Assembly (NCBI RefSeq): GCF_900582195.1
Contig: NZ_UTHA01000050.1
Coordinates: forward strand, 1 to 64,000
Length of the DNA: 64,000 bases
Source of the DNA: Pseudomonas viridiflava
GTDB taxonomy: Bacteria; Pseudomonadota; Gammaproteobacteria; Pseudomonadales; Pseudomonadaceae
Direction of reading: 5' to 3'
The notes beneath the pieces are model-generated. The model ran no database searches. It was not told the DNA's origin and saw nothing but the letters and a program-made list of their open reading frames with translations. Shown here one piece after another: positions 25,452 to 35,357 of the stretch; position 1 is the first letter of the stretch; every line of letters starts with the position of its first letter. A program made the translations under genes and the position numbers.

Positions 25452-26756
25452 TCAGCGCGCCGCCAGCACTTTGCCGCGGCACTCGCCGAAGCCGATCGAA
25501 GCAAAACCATCGCGAGCGCAACGAGCACGCAGGATGATTTCGTCACCGTCCTCGAGGAATTTACGCACCTCGCCAGAGGCCAGTTCAATCGGCTTTTTGC
25601 CGCCCTCGGTGATTTCCAGCAGGCTGCCGAACTGACCATTCTCAGGGCCGGACAAGGTGCCCGAACCGAACAGGTCACCGGCCTGCAACTGGCAACCGTT
25701 GACGCTGTGGTGCGCGACCATTTGCGCGACGGTCCAGTACATGTAGCGGGTGTTGCTCAGGGTCAGGCGATGGGCCGGCAGGTTCTGCTCGCGCATGGTT
25801 TCGGTGAGCAGCAGCACTTCCAGTTCGATGTCGAAGGCACCACCGTCCTGATCGCGTTTGTCGAACAGGTACGGCAGCGGCTGCGGATCACCTTCGGGGC
25901 GCTTCGGCTGTGCCGTACGGAACGGCTCCAGCGCTTCGGCCGTTACGACCCATGGCGAGACACTGGTGATAAAACTTTTCGACAGGAACGGACCCAGTGG
26001 CTGGTATTCCCAGGCCTGAATATCGCGCGCCGACCAGTCGTTGAGCAGGCAGAAACCGGCGATGTGATCAGCGGCGTCACCGATGGCGATCGAATCGCCC
26101 ATCTCGTTGCCCTGACCGATCCAGATACCCAGTTCCAGCTCATAGTCCAGGCGTGTGCACGGGCCGAACACAGGCTCGGTCTGACCGGCCGGCAGCGTCT
26201 GGCCTTTCGGACGACGCACGTCGGTGCCGGAGGCACGCACGGTGGAGGCGCGACCGTGATAACCGATCGGTACGTGCTTGTAATTTGGCAACAGCGGGTT
26301 ATCCGGACGGAACAGTTTGCCGACGTTCTGCGCGTGCTCGATACCCACGTAGAAGTCGGTGTAATCGTTGATGCGTGCCGGCAGATGCAGTTGGCAATCG
26401 GCGGCCAGTGGCAGCAGTTTCGCACCTTGGGCTTCGATGTTGCCGCGCAGGGTGCTGCCCTCGCTGAACAACTCCAGCAGGCGTGCGCGCAGAGCCACAC
26501 GTGCCTCACGACCGAGATCGAAGAAAGCGTTCAGCTGGCCGCCGTGCATGGCTTCCACTGCACTGCGCGCGACGCCGTCAAACAGCCCGGCCTCCAGCGC
26601 CACTTGCAGATCGAAGATGTGTTCGCCAATCGCCACGCCAGCGCGCGGTGCCGCACCGTTACTGCTGAACACGCCCAAGGGCAGGTTCTGCAACGGGAAA
26701 TCAGTGTGGCCGTTGGCCGAAGCGACCCAACTGCGGGTGATGGAATTCTGCGTCAT
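25452..26756 (-). CDS. fahA: Fumarylacetoacetase
   Basis: Hydrolase of 434 residues that splits fumarylacetoacetate into fumarate and acetoacetate, the last step of tyrosine breakdown. The N-terminal SH3-like domain is followed by the FAH catalytic domain with DFYVGIEHAQNVG, YELELGIWIG (metal-binding Glu pair) and LNDWSARDIQAWEY (metal-binding Asp). ggag precedes the start. It lies 3 bases after hmgA and 12 bases before maiA. Also called hmgB. Confidence 0.95.
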   Translation of the reverse strand: MTQNSITRSWVASANGHTDFPLQNLPLGVFSSNGAAPRAGVAIGEHIFDLQVALEAGLFDGVARSAVEAMHGGQLNAFFDLGREARVALRARLLELFSEGSTLRGNIEAQGAKLLPLAADCQLHLPARINDYTDFYVGIEHAQNVGKLFRPDNPLLPNYKHVPIGYHGRASTVRASGTDVRRPKGQTLPAGQTEPVFGPCTRLDYELELGIWIGQGNEMGDSIAIGDAADHIAGFCLLNDWSARDIQAWEYQPLGPFLSKSFITSVSPWVVTAEALEPFRTAQPKRPEGDPQPLPYLFDKRDQDGGAFDIELEVLLLTETMREQNLPAHRLTLSNTRYMYWTVAQMVAHHSVNGCQLQAGDLFGSGTLSGPENGQFGSLLEITEGGKKPIELASGEVRKFLEDGDEIILRARCARDGFASIGFGECRGKVLAAR

Positions 26757-26759
26757 GGG

Positions 26760-28064
26760 TTATCTCCGGGTCGGGTCGAACGTGGCGGGCAGCGTGGCCC
26801 AGCAAGCGTCATAAGTGGATTGCAGTTGCGGGCAGTCGAGGGCGAAACGGCTTGGGCGTAGCACCTGACTGGTCTCGAACATGAAGGCCATGGTGTTGTC
26901 GATCTTCGCCGGTTTGAGTTCAGCGTTGATCGCTTTGGTGCAGGTCTCGCCGTCCGGGCCGTGGGCGCTCATACAGCTGTGCAGCGAGGCACCGCCGGGC
27001 ACAAAACCTTCAGCCTTGGCGTCGTATTCGCCCTGGATCAGGCCCATGAATTCGTTCATCAGATTGCGGTGGAACCACGGCGGACGGAAGGTGTTCTCGG
27101 CGACCATCCAGCGTGGCGGGAAGATCACGAAGTCGAGGTTGGCCAGGCCGTGTACGCTGGTCGGCGAAGTCAGCACGGTGAAGATCGACGGATCCGGGTG
27201 ATCGAAGCTGACCGTGCCGATGGTGTTGAAACGGCGCAGATCGTATTTGTACGGCACGTTATTGCCATGCCAGGCGACCACGTTCAGCGGCGAGTGATTG
27301 AGTTCGGTGGCCCACAACTGGCCGAGGAATTTCTGCACCAGGGTGGTCGGTTGTTGCAGGTTCTCGTAAGCGGCGACCGGAGTCAGGAAGTCGCGCGGAT
27401 TGGCCAGACCGTTGCTGCCGATCGGCCCCAAATCCGGCAGACGCAGCGGCGCACCATGGTTCTCGGCGACATAGCCGCGTGCGTGCGGGTCGAGCAACTC
27501 AACGCGGAATTTGAGGCCGCGCGGCAGCACGGCGATTTCCAGCGGCGCCACGTCCAGCACACCCAATTCTGTAGCGATGCGCAGACGGCCGAGTTGCGGC
27601 ACCAGCAGCAATTCGCCGTCGGCGTTGAAGAATACGCGCTCCATCGAACGATTGGCGGCGTAGATATAGATGCTGATGCCGGTGGGTTTCTCAGCGCCGG
27701 CGTTGGCCGCCATGCTCACCAGTCCGTCGATGAAATCGGTCGGCTCGGCCGGAATCTCCAGCGGGTTCCAGCGAAGGCGATTGGGCGTCACTTCGCCCAA
27801 CGGGCCACCGGCCAGTTGCCGTTCCAGTTTGACGAAGGCCGGGTGATTGGCCGACGGCTGAATCCGGTACATCCAGGTCCGTCGTGCTTCACTGCGGGTC
27901 ATGGTGAACGCAGTGCCGGAAAACAATTCGGTGTAGAGGCCATAGGGGGCTTTTTGCGGGGAGTTCTGACCGACGGGCAGTGCGCCGGGCAGCGCTTCAG
28001 AGCTGAATTCGTTGCCGAAACCGGACTGATACGCCAGCGCCTGAGCGGTTGAATCGAGGTTCAT
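26760..28064 (-). CDS. hmgA: Homogentisate 1,2-dioxygenase
   Basis: Ring-cleaving non-haem Fe(II) dioxygenase of 434 residues. Its core has [20 protein letters not shown] followed by LMNEFMGLI and SAHGPDGE, which hold the His/Glu iron ligands. The start at 28064 ([20 protein letters not shown]) has ggagg 5 bases upstream; the frame to 28124 is an extension into the leader. It is first in the hmg operon and divergent from its likely IclR repressor. Confidence 0.96.
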   Translation of the reverse strand: MNLDSTAQALAYQSGFGNEFSSEALPGALPVGQNSPQKAPYGLYTELFSGTAFTMTRSEARRTWMYRIQPSANHPAFVKLERQLAGGPLGEVTPNRLRWNPLEIPAEPTDFIDGLVSMAANAGAEKPTGISIYIYAANRSMERVFFNADGELLLVPQLGRLRIATELGVLDVAPLEIAVLPRGLKFRVELLDPHARGYVAENHGAPLRLPDLGPIGSNGLANPRDFLTPVAAYENLQQPTTLVQKFLGQLWATELNHSPLNVVAWHGNNVPYKYDLRRFNTIGTVSFDHPDPSIFTVLTSPTSVHGLANLDFVIFPPRWMVAENTFRPPWFHRNLMNEFMGLIQGEYDAKAEGFVPGGASLHSCMSAHGPDGETCTKAINAELKPAKIDNTMAFMFETSQVLRPSRFALDCPQLQSTYDACWATLPATFDPTRR

Positions 28065-28141
28065 GGAGCCTCCTGAACAGGGAGTCGGCAGTGGCCCATC
28101 GCTCTGGCTCAGAGGTTTCGGCACGCCGGGGTTGTTATTGT

Positions 28142-28167
28142 CGTAATTCGATTACGCATAACGTAAT
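28142..28167. promoter_or_regulatory. Likely HmgR operator
   Basis: A 6-3-6 palindrome (cgtaattcgattacg, 28142-28156) is followed by another cgtaat half at 28162-28167, between the divergent hmgA and IclR genes. Its position and symmetry suit an IclR-type repressor released by homogentisate, as known for HmgR of P. putida. Confidence 0.65.
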
Positions 28168-28228
28168 TTGCTCACTATCCAGCGTCAAGCTATAAAGACG
28201 CCCATTCGTTTCGGAACCCGGCCGCACC

Positions 28229-29008
28229 ATGGAAAAAACCAGCGACAGCAACGGCAAACAGAAAGTCCGCTCCGCCGAAGTCGGCACCGACATCCTCAAG
28301 GCTTTGGCCGAGTTGTCGCCGTCTACTTCGTTGTCGCGTCTGGCCGAACATGTGCAAATGCCGGCGAGCAAGGTCCACCGCTACCTGCAAGCATTGATCG
28401 CCTCGGGGTTTGCCGAGCAGAACACCGCCACCAACCATTACGGCCTCGGCCGCGAAGCGCTGCGCGTGGGCCTCGCCGCACTCAACAGTATGGACGTGCT
28501 GAAAGTCGCCGCCCTGCCACTCGCCGAACTGCGCGACGAACTCAATGAGACCTGTTTTTTGGCCGTGTGGGGCAATCAGGGCGCGACCGTGGTGCACATC
28601 GAACCGGCGGTGCGCGCGGTGACGGTGGTGACGCAATTGGGTTCGGTACTGCCCCTGCTCAGTTCATCGACCGGCCTGGTGTTCAGCGCCTACTTGCCGC
28701 ATCGGGAAACCGATGAGTTGCGCGATCAGGAAACTGCCGCCGTGGATCATCCGCTGAAGGATGAAAAGACCTACGCAACGCTGTGTGAACAGATCCGCGA
28801 ACGCGGTCTGCATCATGTGCATGGTCTGCTGATGCCGGGTGTCGATGCGTTGTCCGCACCGGTGTTCAACGCCGTCGGACATATCGCCGCGGTGGTGACC
28901 ATCGTTGGCCCGACCTCACTGTTCCACGCCGACGAAAACGGCCCGGCGGCGCAGCGATTGCTGGCGGCGACGCGGGCCGTGAGTTGGCGGATGGGTTATG
29001 AACGATAA
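28229..29008 (+). CDS. hmgR: IclR family repressor of homogentisate catabolism
   Basis: IclR-type regulator of 259 residues. The winged helix-turn-helix is at about 15-75 (LSRLAEHVQMPASKVHRYLQAL) and the ligand-binding domain at about 90-255 (MDVLKVAALPLAELRDELNETCFLAVWG). It is divergent from hmgA and separated from it by a palindromic operator. The ribosome site is weak. Its convergent neighbour is the toxin-like gene. Confidence 0.9.
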   Translation: MEKTSDSNGKQKVRSAEVGTDILKALAELSPSTSLSRLAEHVQMPASKVHRYLQALIASGFAEQNTATNHYGLGREALRVGLAALNSMDVLKVAALPLAELRDELNETCFLAVWGNQGATVVHIEPAVRAVTVVTQLGSVLPLLSSSTGLVFSAYLPHRETDELRDQETAAVDHPLKDEKTYATLCEQIRERGLHHVHGLLMPGVDALSAPVFNAVGHIAAVVTIVGPTSLFHADENGPAAQRLLAATRAVSWRMGYER

Positions 29009-29049
29009 ATGCTCTACGGATTGAGCGAGCAGCGAGTACTCAAAAGCGG

Positions 29050-32000
29050 TCAATGAACCGTTGTTTTACTCAGTCCGGAATCGGCACCTTCCATCAATGT
29101 CTGGAAGAACTCGATCAGCACTTCTTTCAATTCTTCCTGGCCGGTGTAGTGAGTGACCAGCTCCGCGACCGTCCGCGCGTCCTCGAACAAACTGAGCAAA
29201 GACCGTTGTGCACGGGTAATTTCCTTGACGGGGGCACCCGCCGCTGCGGCCTGGCCCAGTGTCAAAAGCCCGGTCAGCGCTTCCTGAACATGTCCCAGCG
29301 CAGCGCGGTAGTCACCTCGTTTGTCCGACTGAGAGGCGTCGTAGATGCTTTTCATCATTTGCACAGCCACCACAACAGTGCCCACGGGAGGCACCAGCAG
29401 GCTCACGATATTCGCGGTTTTCAATAGGTTGTCGTAAACAAGACCGGCGATTATTTCATTGAGACTGGTGGTGCGTTCGTCGATATCACTCAATACACGG
29501 CGCACTCGCTCGTCATGGAAAGTGAACAGATCAGGCAGTAACGAACGCTGCTGTGTGCGAATGACCGGTTTGGTATCGACGGTTGCGACCAGATTGTCGA
29601 AATAGTCGTTGATCACCTTTTGGTCGACCAGCAGTATCCGCTGGCTGTAGTAGTTCCGGAACGGGCCATTTCGCAAACGAATCGAAGGAATGAAATCCAC
29701 GATGGGCCGGAAGCTGACCAGATCCGGCGCGTCAGGCGTATAGAGCAAATCGACGAACCCTGCAGACAGTTTCAGTCGGAAAATGTAAACGCCGCCAACC
29801 GTGCGGTCCCATGCAGTCGTCAAACCCGGCGCGCCGATATTGAATTTATATAGCCCGACGTCCCCTTCGGAGATGCTATTCACAATTGACTGATAGCCGC
29901 CGCTTTCTTTCAGATTATCGATAATCCGCTGGATGGCAGAGAACGACTCGTTTGACAGTCTGCCATTGGTGTAGTCGGCAAAAGCATTGCAGTACATTTC
30001 ACAGCGGATTCTTCGGGCATGTACTGCGCGTTTGAATGCGTAGTCAGGGTGAGCCTTGTTCTGATATTGCTCTTTCAGCATCGCGGTATATCTGTCGCCG
30101 GGACGGAAAGTTTTCGACAGTGAGGACAAGTCTCGGATATCGAGTTTCTCAACGGCGGGATGGCCATTCACCAAATAGTATTTTGGGCTGAATTTCGTTG
30201 CGTAGGCCGGATGCACCGCTTCAAAGGCAAGTCCCTCGAGCAAAACGTCGGTAACGCTCTTACGAAACTCTTCGGTTTGAACAATGATCTGGTCGGGATT
30301 GACTGAAACGTTGTTCCCACGAGTACGCAAAATGTCTTCTATCTGAACTTTCACCGCGTCATAAGTGAATTGCTCGAATGTCGGAAAACCATTGTCTCGT
30401 GTATCAACCGTAGACAGCGCCTTAAGTTCGGTTGTCAGACGCGAATAGCGCTTACGGCCTTCGAAGCCAAGCGCCCGATAACCTGCCGGAGCAATAGCCT
30501 TGTGCAAGGCAACTTCGGCTCGGAAAGCGATATTTACGTAGTCGGCCAACGGTGCCTTGGGATTCAGGCCAAGATTGACGGGCCGGCTATCGAGCGTGTA
30601 GCGGTAGTTCAACTGCGCGGGATCGCTGCCGAGCAACTTGCCTGCTTCGAACAGGTAATCTGGATGGATCAGCAATGCAGCGTATTCACGATCTGCGGAC
30701 AATGCCGATTCCAGCCAGCGGTTCGCCGCGTGAACATCGGAGAATTTCAGCAGTTCAAACTCACCGCCAGGCGTTTTGACCAACATCAGCGACGGTACAT
30801 ATTCTCTGGCCGAAATAATCAGGACATCTTTCAACGCGGGTACCTGGAGATTGATTCGCAATCCCTGAATAGTCACCGAAGGGTCATTGGCCATGGCTCG
30901 CGAAATGATATTCGCATCGGTGGAATCCAGCTTTCCAGAGTGGCGAGCAACGAAAACTGCAAACTCCATCTGGCTGAAAAGGTAGTTGCGATAAGCCTCC
31001 TGGTAATCAACCGAGGGCGAGAATGCAAGACTGCCGGTAAACTCCAGCCGCAGGTTACGATTCTCTAACCACTGCTCGAGCGCCGCCGCCGTCAGCCGGC
31101 TTCCCTCGGGTGCACCAATGATTGTCAGAGCGGCTTTATAACCGTTGTCATGTAGACCGAAGACGATAAATTCCGTCAGCGTCCGGGTGTCTTCCTGCTC
31201 GACAGTACGTCCGGCAATTTGCAGGGTGTACGAGCTATGGACACTTATTGTTTCTGGATCGAGGTGTTCCCCGAGCGTCCTGTCCGCCCAGTCGGTGAAC
31301 GTGCGCAGCACATAATCCTTAAACGAAAAGTACGCATCGAAGACGGTTGAATACGCAGTCTGGTATTGATCCTTGGACTCTTCAAGCTCGTTATATCGCT
31401 GTTGAATATCGCTACCGGCACCCTGGAGCCAAAACGGCCAGTCGGTGCGTTTCAACGCAGCCCAAAGCAGATAGAAGCGAGTGTTGATACCGTAGCGCAG
31501 CACGTGCAGGTCTTGATTCTCCTGCAGCATGGAGGTGAGCGGACTTTCCAGTTGTTCCCGGCCACTGAACAAGGATGACACGCTTTCAAGCTGGCCTTCG
31601 AGATGAGTCTCTACACAAAAGGCGTGAGGACTTCGCGTGGCCTTCAGGTATCGGATCTGGTCACTACCCAAGGACAACCGCTGCTGAAGCTTGCGGTGCA
31701 AATCGGTATTCCTTTCAAAAAACTCAAAGCCGTTTTCCGGCGTGTGCATGAGATAGGAAGTCGATTCGTTGACCAGCGGCATTTCTGCATCCGGACGCTC
31801 GGCGTTGTCCAGGACGAAACAGGGCTGACGCGACGAAAGGTAATCCTGCGGCGGTTGCAGGTTGACTTCAAACGCTGCGCGACCGGTGTCTGCACCGAGC
31901 AGATGAGCGAAGCGCTCACCCAATCGGGCATCAAAATTGTTGGCCATGACGGACAAGGACAGCTCCGCACTGGTGACCACGGCGTACGCCTGGATGAAAG

Positions 32001-32514
32001 CCTGCTTGTTCGATAGCGGTGCAGTGTCCGGGCGAATGGATTTCGCTGGCGCCGCCCAGAACTTTGCGATCTCGGTTCGCAAGGTTTTTTCCAGTCCGGC
32101 AGTTATCGCCGCGATCAGATCCTCGACAATAAGGGTATTGAGGGTAGTGACTTTGAATTGCGCACTGAACGTGTCCGGCAGAAAAAAAACACCATCGCCG
32201 CCAACAATGTAAGCGGGGCTGACGTTGTTATTCAGACAATAAACCGTTACGTCCAAAAGTGTGCCCGAAGGGCGATTTTCATTGGCAGGAAAAGCCGGAT
32301 CCGTATTGATATAGACCTTATCGATATCAACTGTTTTGCCCAAACGCTTCAGTTCACTTTCAAGCATGTCGCGAAGAATTCTCAGCACGCTCGGCATGTC
32401 GTCGCAGATCTTGAAGAGAACTGCTTTTGCCTGGCTTGCCTTGTTCCACTCTTCAGCCCAGGTAACTTGTTCACCCCACGAACCACGCATTAAACTTTTA
32501 AATAACTTAGCCAC
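29050..32514 (-). CDS. Dermonecrotic-toxin-like large protein (no catalytic domain recognised)
   Basis: Protein of 1154 residues with no signal peptide, read from GTG at 32514 with aagga 7 bases upstream. I do not recognise the N-terminal two thirds. The C-terminal third (about 860-1100) recalls the membrane-localisation part of Pseudomonas dermonecrotic-toxin-domain (DUF6543-like) proteins: FRPGDRYTAMLKEQY, VDLLYTPDAPDLVSF, then a hydrophobic stretch NIVSLLVPPVGTVVVAVQMM and GDYRAALGHVQEALTG. In larger relatives effector domains usually follow; here the protein ends about 60 residues later. G+C is visibly lower than in neighbours, which suggests horizontal gain. Family assignment is by resemblance only. 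Confidence 0.6.
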   Translation of the reverse strand: MAKLFKSLMRGSWGEQVTWAEEWNKASQAKAVLFKICDDMPSVLRILRDMLESELKRLGKTVDIDKVYINTDPAFPANENRPSGTLLDVTVYCLNNNVSPAYIVGGDGVFFLPDTFSAQFKVTTLNTLIVEDLIAAITAGLEKTLRTEIAKFWAAPAKSIRPDTAPLSNKQAFIQAYAVVTSAELSLSVMANNFDARLGERFAHLLGADTGRAAFEVNLQPPQDYLSSRQPCFVLDNAERPDAEMPLVNESTSYLMHTPENGFEFFERNTDLHRKLQQRLSLGSDQIRYLKATRSPHAFCVETHLEGQLESVSSLFSGREQLESPLTSMLQENQDLHVLRYGINTRFYLLWAALKRTDWPFWLQGAGSDIQQRYNELEESKDQYQTAYSTVFDAYFSFKDYVLRTFTDWADRTLGEHLDPETISVHSSYTLQIAGRTVEQEDTRTLTEFIVFGLHDNGYKAALTIIGAPEGSRLTAAALEQWLENRNLRLEFTGSLAFSPSVDYQEAYRNYLFSQMEFAVFVARHSGKLDSTDANIISRAMANDPSVTIQGLRINLQVPALKDVLIISAREYVPSLMLVKTPGGEFELLKFSDVHAANRWLESALSADREYAALLIHPDYLFEAGKLLGSDPAQLNYRYTLDSRPVNLGLNPKAPLADYVNIAFRAEVALHKAIAPAGYRALGFEGRKRYSRLTTELKALSTVDTRDNGFPTFEQFTYDAVKVQIEDILRTRGNNVSVNPDQIIVQTEEFRKSVTDVLLEGLAFEAVHPAYATKFSPKYYLVNGHPAVEKLDIRDLSSLSKTFRPGDRYTAMLKEQYQNKAHPDYAFKRAVHARRIRCEMYCNAFADYTNGRLSNESFSAIQRIIDNLKESGGYQSIVNSISEGDVGLYKFNIGAPGLTTAWDRTVGGVYIFRLKLSAGFVDLLYTPDAPDLVSFRPIVDFIPSIRLRNGPFRNYYSQRILLVDQKVINDYFDNLVATVDTKPVIRTQQRSLLPDLFTFHDERVRRVLSDIDERTTSLNEIIAGLVYDNLLKTANIVSLLVPPVGTVVVAVQMMKSIYDASQSDKRGDYRAALGHVQEALTGLLTLGQAAAAGAPVKEITRAQRSLLSLFEDARTVAELVTHYTGQEELKEVLIEFFQTLMEGADSGLSKTTVH

Positions 32515-32665
32515 AACATTTCCTTACTGACTATCCAGAGCTGCGAGTGCAGCCCCGTAGATAGTCGCAAGGTAATTTCTTTTTCAATCAACCTGAAGTT
32601 CTAACAATTTACAAAACATGCCAGCAAACAACCAGAATCATTTACACCCACAGAAAATCACAATA

Positions 32666-35218
32666 CTAATCCAGCACTCCCATCAACTTTGCTTTCGCCA
32701 CAGCCTGAGTTCTGCGCTCCACACCCAACTTCCCGTTAATTCGTCTCGCATGCGTTTTTACTGTATGCAACGAAATAAAAAGCTGTTCGGCAACTTGCTG
32801 ATTCGAAGCACCTTGAGCAATTAACATCAACACTTCGCGCTCGCGCCGACTGAGGCCCGGCGCAGGATCACGGTTGCCGCATTGCCAGGCAGGAAACGGC
32901 TTGTCAGCCACTGTGCCGAGGCCGCCTCGGCGCAATTCCCACTCCCGCAGGGCTTGCTGCAATTGGCAGCGTTCCACCAGCGTTGCGGCTCGCTGAAAAG
33001 CTTGCCGCGCCGCCGCCGTGTCACCGTTCGCTTCGGACAACTGGGCGAAGGCCAGCAGCAACTCCGTTTCCGCCGTCAACATGCCTCTGGCCTGGGCCTG
33101 ATTCAACAATCGCTCAACAGTGGGCAGACAGTTTTCATCCGGATTCAATTGCGCATGTGCACAGGCCAGCAGGTATTCAATGCGGATAATCAGCTCGAAC
33201 GTCGCGGGCGGCGCCTGGAGTGCAGAGGATCCACGGTAATGCCGTAACAACCGGCCCAACGCCTCTTGGACCAATTGCGGTCGGCCCTGCTGCAACCAGA
33301 ACTGGCTGCTGACCTGAAGCACGACACCGCGGTAGACCGTATCGGGAATCTGTCGCTGCTGCATGACCCTTTCAGCCTCGCGCAGGCGTTCGAAAGCGCT
33401 GGCATAATCGCCTCGATTGCCGGCCAGTTGAGCCTGCCCGAGGTAGCCATACAGGACCCGCTTGTCTTCACTGCGCAAGCAATCCTCAAGGCCTTGGCTG
33501 AACAGATCCGCAGCCTGCTCTTCAAGACCCATGCACAACGCCAGTCGTCCTCGTCGCAGGGCAATTCGGCCCAGCAGCGGTGTGGGTTCGAGGGTGCGCT
33601 GGCGCAGCAAATGCTCAATGTCCACCAGCAGACTTGCGGCACGCACGGGTGCTCCTCGCTGCTCAAGCCATTGCGCATGATCAAGCTCGAGCAACCCTTC
33701 GAACAACAGGGAGCCCTGCGCGCGCGCCAGGCACAGCGCCTCGCGATTGAGGGCATGGGCCTGATCAAGTTCACCGCACAGCAACGCCTGCTGCGTCAGT
33801 CCCGACAGACACATCAAGCGGGTCTGCCAGGCATCGTCGGCCAGTGCTGACAATGCCTCCTGAAAACAAGCGCGCGCCGGCTCCATTTGCCCTTGCAGGT
33901 GGCAGAGCCAACCTTGTTGCGCTTGCCAACGCGCCCGCAGTTGCTGTTCGTGGTGCGCCGTCGGCTGCGGCATGAAGCGGGAGAAACAGGCCATGCATTG
34001 CGCGGCCTGTTCGAATCGGCCGGCAAACAGTAATGCCCCCGTGACCAGCCCGATCAGTTGCGGTGTCATCAAGGTCAGCTCCCGGCTTTGCTGCTCATGC
34101 AAGCGCAACAGCAGGACGACCGTCTGATCTTCCAGCAAGTCCTCAAGGCTAAAATGTTGTAACAGGCTCACGGCCGTTTCGTACTCTTCGGCCAACAACG
34201 CTTGCTCGAACGCTGCTCGCCAATCCTGCGCCGCAGTGAACCACTGACAGGCGCGCCGGTGCCACGAACGCGCACACGGCCAATGTGACTCCTGCATGAT
34301 TCGCGATAGCGGGCGGAAGACCTGCTGCCAATCGGCGGACTCCTGCCATGGCTCGATAAAGCAGCCCAGCACCTGCAGATCATGCAGCCACTGTGCGCCT
34401 TCACCGGCGCCGAACAAATGCTCGCATAACGCCGCGTTGAATCGTGGCAGGTGGGCCAGAACACGCCACGCCTCGCCCTGCTCTGGCGTCAGGTTGCTGA
34501 AGAGTTCGTGTTGCAGATAATCGAGCAGGGTGTCGACACGCTGTTGCGAATGCGGGTTTTGTGAGTCGCACTTTTGCAGCAGCGCCATGCGGACTCCCGC
34601 GCACCAGCCGCCGGTACGCTGGAAGATCCGGGCGGCGACACGGTCCGCCTGGTCTGGCGGCAAATGGCGCAATACCGGTACAACCTCATCGTGGGTCAGC
34701 GCCAGACTGGCGCGCTCGGATTCGTAGAGTTCGTCATCGAGCAACAGCCGCGGCCAGTTGCACTGCGGCCGGCGGCGCGTGCTGATCCACCAGGTGAGCG
34801 CGGGGCTGCTGACCGCCAGCAAACGATCCAGTAAAGCATCCAGATCCGGATCCGGCAGACGACTGTAATCGTCGATAAACAGCGAAGTCGGTCTTGACCA
34901 ACGTGCCAATTCCCTCATCAGATGCGTAACGTCAAGGCCTTCGACCAGCCCGAGCGCCCGAGTCAGACGCAGGCAAAATTCCTCGCGGCTGAGCGCTGCT
35001 CCCGCCAGCGGCAACCAAATCGTCTCGCAATCTGCACGCACCTGCAGAAGACATTCGGTGAGCAGCGCGGTTTTGCCACTGCCAGCGGGTGCGCACAACA
35101 GCCTGACCCGTGCGTTCGATGCCAGCAGAGGTGCACTCAAGCGACTGCGAAGCTGATGGTGTGAAGAAAGCCTGGGCAAAAATCCGGGACGATCCAGGCA
35201 CGGGGTCATGGCAGTCAT
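32666..35218 (-). CDS. MalT-like LuxR family ATP-dependent regulator
   Basis: Signal-transduction ATPase with numerous domains (STAND), 850 residues. The P-loop APAGSGKT is at 43-50, a Walker B-like LFIDDYSRL near 115, then TPR-like helical repeats (about 350-770) and a C-terminal LuxR helix-turn-helix (about 788-845, LSRREREVLMLIAQGASNQQ and LFISLHTVKTHARRI). It lies downstream of the DUF1329/DUF1302 genes on the same strand but behind their terminator. Control of those genes is likely by analogy with similar clusters and is not shown here. Confidence 0.88.
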   Translation of the reverse strand: MTAMTPCLDRPGFLPRLSSHHQLRSRLSAPLLASNARVRLLCAPAGSGKTALLTECLLQVRADCETIWLPLAGAALSREEFCLRLTRALGLVEGLDVTHLMRELARWSRPTSLFIDDYSRLPDPDLDALLDRLLAVSSPALTWWISTRRRPQCNWPRLLLDDELYESERASLALTHDEVVPVLRHLPPDQADRVAARIFQRTGGWCAGVRMALLQKCDSQNPHSQQRVDTLLDYLQHELFSNLTPEQGEAWRVLAHLPRFNAALCEHLFGAGEGAQWLHDLQVLGCFIEPWQESADWQQVFRPLSRIMQESHWPCARSWHRRACQWFTAAQDWRAAFEQALLAEEYETAVSLLQHFSLEDLLEDQTVVLLLRLHEQQSRELTLMTPQLIGLVTGALLFAGRFEQAAQCMACFSRFMPQPTAHHEQQLRARWQAQQGWLCHLQGQMEPARACFQEALSALADDAWQTRLMCLSGLTQQALLCGELDQAHALNREALCLARAQGSLLFEGLLELDHAQWLEQRGAPVRAASLLVDIEHLLRQRTLEPTPLLGRIALRRGRLALCMGLEEQAADLFSQGLEDCLRSEDKRVLYGYLGQAQLAGNRGDYASAFERLREAERVMQQRQIPDTVYRGVVLQVSSQFWLQQGRPQLVQEALGRLLRHYRGSSALQAPPATFELIIRIEYLLACAHAQLNPDENCLPTVERLLNQAQARGMLTAETELLLAFAQLSEANGDTAAARQAFQRAATLVERCQLQQALREWELRRGGLGTVADKPFPAWQCGNRDPAPGLSRREREVLMLIAQGASNQQVAEQLFISLHTVKTHARRINGKLGVERRTQAVAKAKLMGVLD

Positions 35219-35242
35219 CGAGTGAGCCTTCTTATCGTTGTG

Positions 35243-35262
35243 CGCTCACCCTAGCCCTCTCC
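35243..35262. repeat. Fragment of the cccctcaccc repeat arm
   Basis: gctcaccctagccctctccc matches the outer arm of the elements at 3890 and 14551 without core or partner arm. Confidence 0.6.
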
Positions 35263-35305
35263 CGCGCGCTTGTTGACGAGTATTCAGCGCGCTGATTGAC
35301 GCCCA

Positions 35306-35334
35306 TAAAAAAGGCGACCGTGCAGTCGCCTTTT
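35306..35334 (-). terminator. Terminator of the DUF1302-DUF1329 unit
   Basis: Stem ggcgac (35313-35318) and gtcgcc (35325-35330), extended by A/T pairs; on the minus strand it ends in a T-tract. It separates these genes from the LuxR gene downstream. Confidence 0.85.
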
Positions 35335-35357
35335 GCCCTGCCGATGTATCAGAACCG

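Noticed and set aside
24801..26861. 686-codon open frame on the plus strand over maiA and fahA
   Set aside because: Antisense shadow of two well-recognised enzymes, with arginine/glutamine/histidine-rich text typical of GC-rich reverse frames. The same applies to long frames at 4406-6052 (+), 12197-13870 (-), 35433-36806 (+), 54308-56548 (-), 57534-59957 (+), 61621-62979 (-) and 62786-63967 (-).
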